A stretch of DNA of 64,000 nucleotides from Cloacibacillus porcorum. Lineage in GTDB: Bacteria; Synergistota; Synergistia; Synergistales; Synergistaceae. The stretch covers positions 1,853,501 to 1,917,500 of the forward strand of contig NZ_CP016757.1 of NCBI RefSeq assembly GCF_001701045.1, in the 5' to 3' direction. A program made the translations under genes and the position numbers. Positions 62,870 to 64,000 of the stretch are shown piece after piece; position 1 is the first letter of the stretch; each line of letters starts with the position of its first letter. The notes beneath the pieces are model-generated. The model saw only the letters and a program-made list of their open reading frames with translations, was not told the origin of the DNA and searched no databases.

Positions 62870-64000
62870 TTACTTGTTGAGGTACTTAAGCGGGTTAACC
62901 GCGTTGCCGTTTACGCGCACCTCAAAGTGGAGGTGGTTGCCGGTCGCGACGCCGGTTGAGCCGACACGGCCTATCACCGTCTGACGCGTCACCTTCGCGT
63001 CCTCCGTCGTCTCTATCTTCGAGAGGTGGGCGTAGACGGTGGTAAGGTTTCCGCCGTGGTCGACGATGACGACCTGACCATATCCGCGCATCCAGCCCGT
63101 GTAGAGGACCTCGCCAGGATCGGCGGCTTTGACAGGCGTCCCCTTCGGGGCGGCGATATCAAGTCCCGTATGGGTTATCTTCGTCTTAAATACAGGATGC
63201 ACACGCGTACCAAACTGGCTGGTTATCGTTCCCTGTATCGGCCAGGCAAGACGTCCGCCCTTATAGTAGTTCGGAGTCGGCGTGACAGGCTTTCCCTGCT
63301 TCCTGTTGGCCTCGTCGCGCAGGCGTTTTTTCTCAGCGAGCAGCCTCTTTATCGCCGACTGCATCTCCTGCGAGGCTCTTTGCAGCTCGGCCTGTTCGGC
63401 CATGAAGAGCTTTTTATCCCGGCGGACCTTGGCCAGCAGCTCATTGCGCTCGTCGGCGGCGCTTTTTAGTTCCTTGTTCTGCTGTTTCAGCTCATTGGTC
63501 TGCCCTTTGAGACGCAGATGCTCCTTGCGCAGCTCTTCCTGCGTCATCGTCAGGCGGCGTTTCTGCTCTATAAGGTCGTTGATGAGCTTCTGGTCCTGCT
63601 CCGCGATCTTACCCAGAAGGTAAGAGTTCGCAAGCGCGTCCTCCGCACCCTGCGATGAAAGCAGGAGGTTGAACTCGGCGACACCGCCGTATTTGTAGAT
63701 GTTTACGAGCCGCTTTTTAAGTATCTCCTGAGCGGCGCTGATGTTTTTATTAGCTTCCTTTATATTGTTTGAGAGGGTGAAGATGTTGTTCTGCACCTTT
63801 CTCATCTTGAGGCTCACGACATTGACCTTCTGTTGGGTCACCGTTATCTTCTGGCTCAGGATACCAATCTGCTGCGTAACGTTCTTTTCTTTGCGCTGTG
63901 TCTCTTTGATGTTTTTGTTAACCTTCGACATCTGGCTCTGTATCTTCTGATATTCGCGCTCCTGCTGCTTTATTTCCGCCTCTATCTGGGCCGCCGTCTT
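62870..64000 (-). CDS. EnvC-like M23 metallopeptidase with coiled coil (5' end outside window)
   Basis: Periplasmic murein hydrolase activator or LytM-type endopeptidase, open to the window edge on its 5' side. A long coiled coil (more than 220 residues, rich in Gln, Lys and Glu) precedes the LytM domain. The Zn-binding motifs look complete: HTGLDIAAPKG and, at the end, HLHFEVRVNG, with an internal YAHLS, so it may be enzymatically active, unlike E. coli EnvC whose site is degenerate. Probably part of an ftsEX-envC unit, but ftsEX would lie outside. First visible gene of the envC-ctpA-yibQ-purA-like operon. Confidence 0.92.
   Translation of the reverse strand, partial: KTAAQIEAEIKQQEREYQKIQSQMSKVNKNIKETQRKEKNVTQQIGILSQKITVTQQKVNVVSLKMRKVQNNIFTLSNNIKEANKNISAAQEILKKRLVNIYKYGGVAEFNLLLSSQGAEDALANSYLLGKIAEQDQKLINDLIEQKRRLTMTQEELRKEHLRLKGQTNELKQQNKELKSAADERNELLAKVRRDKKLFMAEQAELQRASQEMQSAIKRLLAEKKRLRDEANRKQGKPVTPTPNYYKGGRLAWPIQGTITSQFGTRVHPVFKTKITHTGLDIAAPKGTPVKAADPGEVLYTGWMRGYGQVVIVDHGGNLTTVYAHLSKIETTEDAKVTRQTVIGRVGSTGVATGNHLHFEVRVNGNAVNPLKYLNK

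Overview
The window reads as a chromosomal segment of a Gram-negative, strictly anaerobic, amino-acid-fermenting bacterium, most likely a member of the Synergistota (Cloacibacillus/Synergistes type). The strongest hint is the C-terminus of a large surface protein: a Ser/Gly/Cys stretch, a short hydrophobic segment and an Arg/Lys tail, the pattern of the Synergist-CTERM sorting signal. Other hints are an outer-membrane toolkit (RND-TolC efflux, Skp/OmpH, EnvC-CtpA-YibQ) beside a Firmicutes-like ctsR-mcsA-clpC stress operon, a four-subunit 2-oxoacid:ferredoxin oxidoreductase, a glutamate symporter and a coenzyme-B12 mutase. The assignment is an inference from gene content and was not tested by a search.

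Layout. 0-10 kb: the N-terminal part of a sigma factor cut by the window edge, a histidine phosphatase, a DUF1848 protein, two tRNAs, a three-gene RND efflux operon and the 23S rRNA methyltransferase RlmD. 10-22 kb is a signalling district: a PTS EIIC-EAL fusion, lspA, a LytS-like kinase with a SARP-like response regulator, a TetR-like/REC/GGDEF fusion overlapping a 1428-residue multi-PAS hybrid kinase, and a secreted C39-like protein. 22-30 kb: the korDABC operon, then a housekeeping operon running orphan REC, glucosaminidase, acpS, nnrE/D, tsaE, tsaB.

30-35.5 kb is AT-richer and scarred: two 899-bp copies of the same internally deleted IS66-type element, a partial extra copy of its end, an IS30 remnant, eight tRNA genes or fragments, mgtC and a TM1266-like regulator. 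35.7-46 kb: gltS, a MATE exporter, a GNAT protein, a fused B12-dependent mutase with its GlmL-type partner, and an 804-residue GLUG/Big2 surface protein whose start is one base out of frame at a C7 tract and which is bracketed by palindromic repeats.

46-64 kb: MscS, a parvulin, ctsR-mcsA-clpC with a clear CtsR box, skp, a LysR regulator divergent from an antiporter, a sensor-GGDEF/EAL protein overlapping a sugar-binding protein, a PfkB kinase, and the M23/EnvC-ctpA-yibQ operon ending in a divergent adenylosuccinate-synthetase-like gene.

Taken together, three c-di-GMP proteins (EIIC-EAL, TetR/REC/GGDEF, sensor-GGDEF/EAL) plus a hybrid kinase and an orphan REC suggest that carbohydrate or small-molecule cues are fed into c-di-GMP signalling by unusual fusions. 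The most novel candidates are these fusions, the sugar-binding-protein/EAL pair, the PurA-like enzyme lacking its catalytic Asp, the fused mutase, and the possible phase-variable surface protein.
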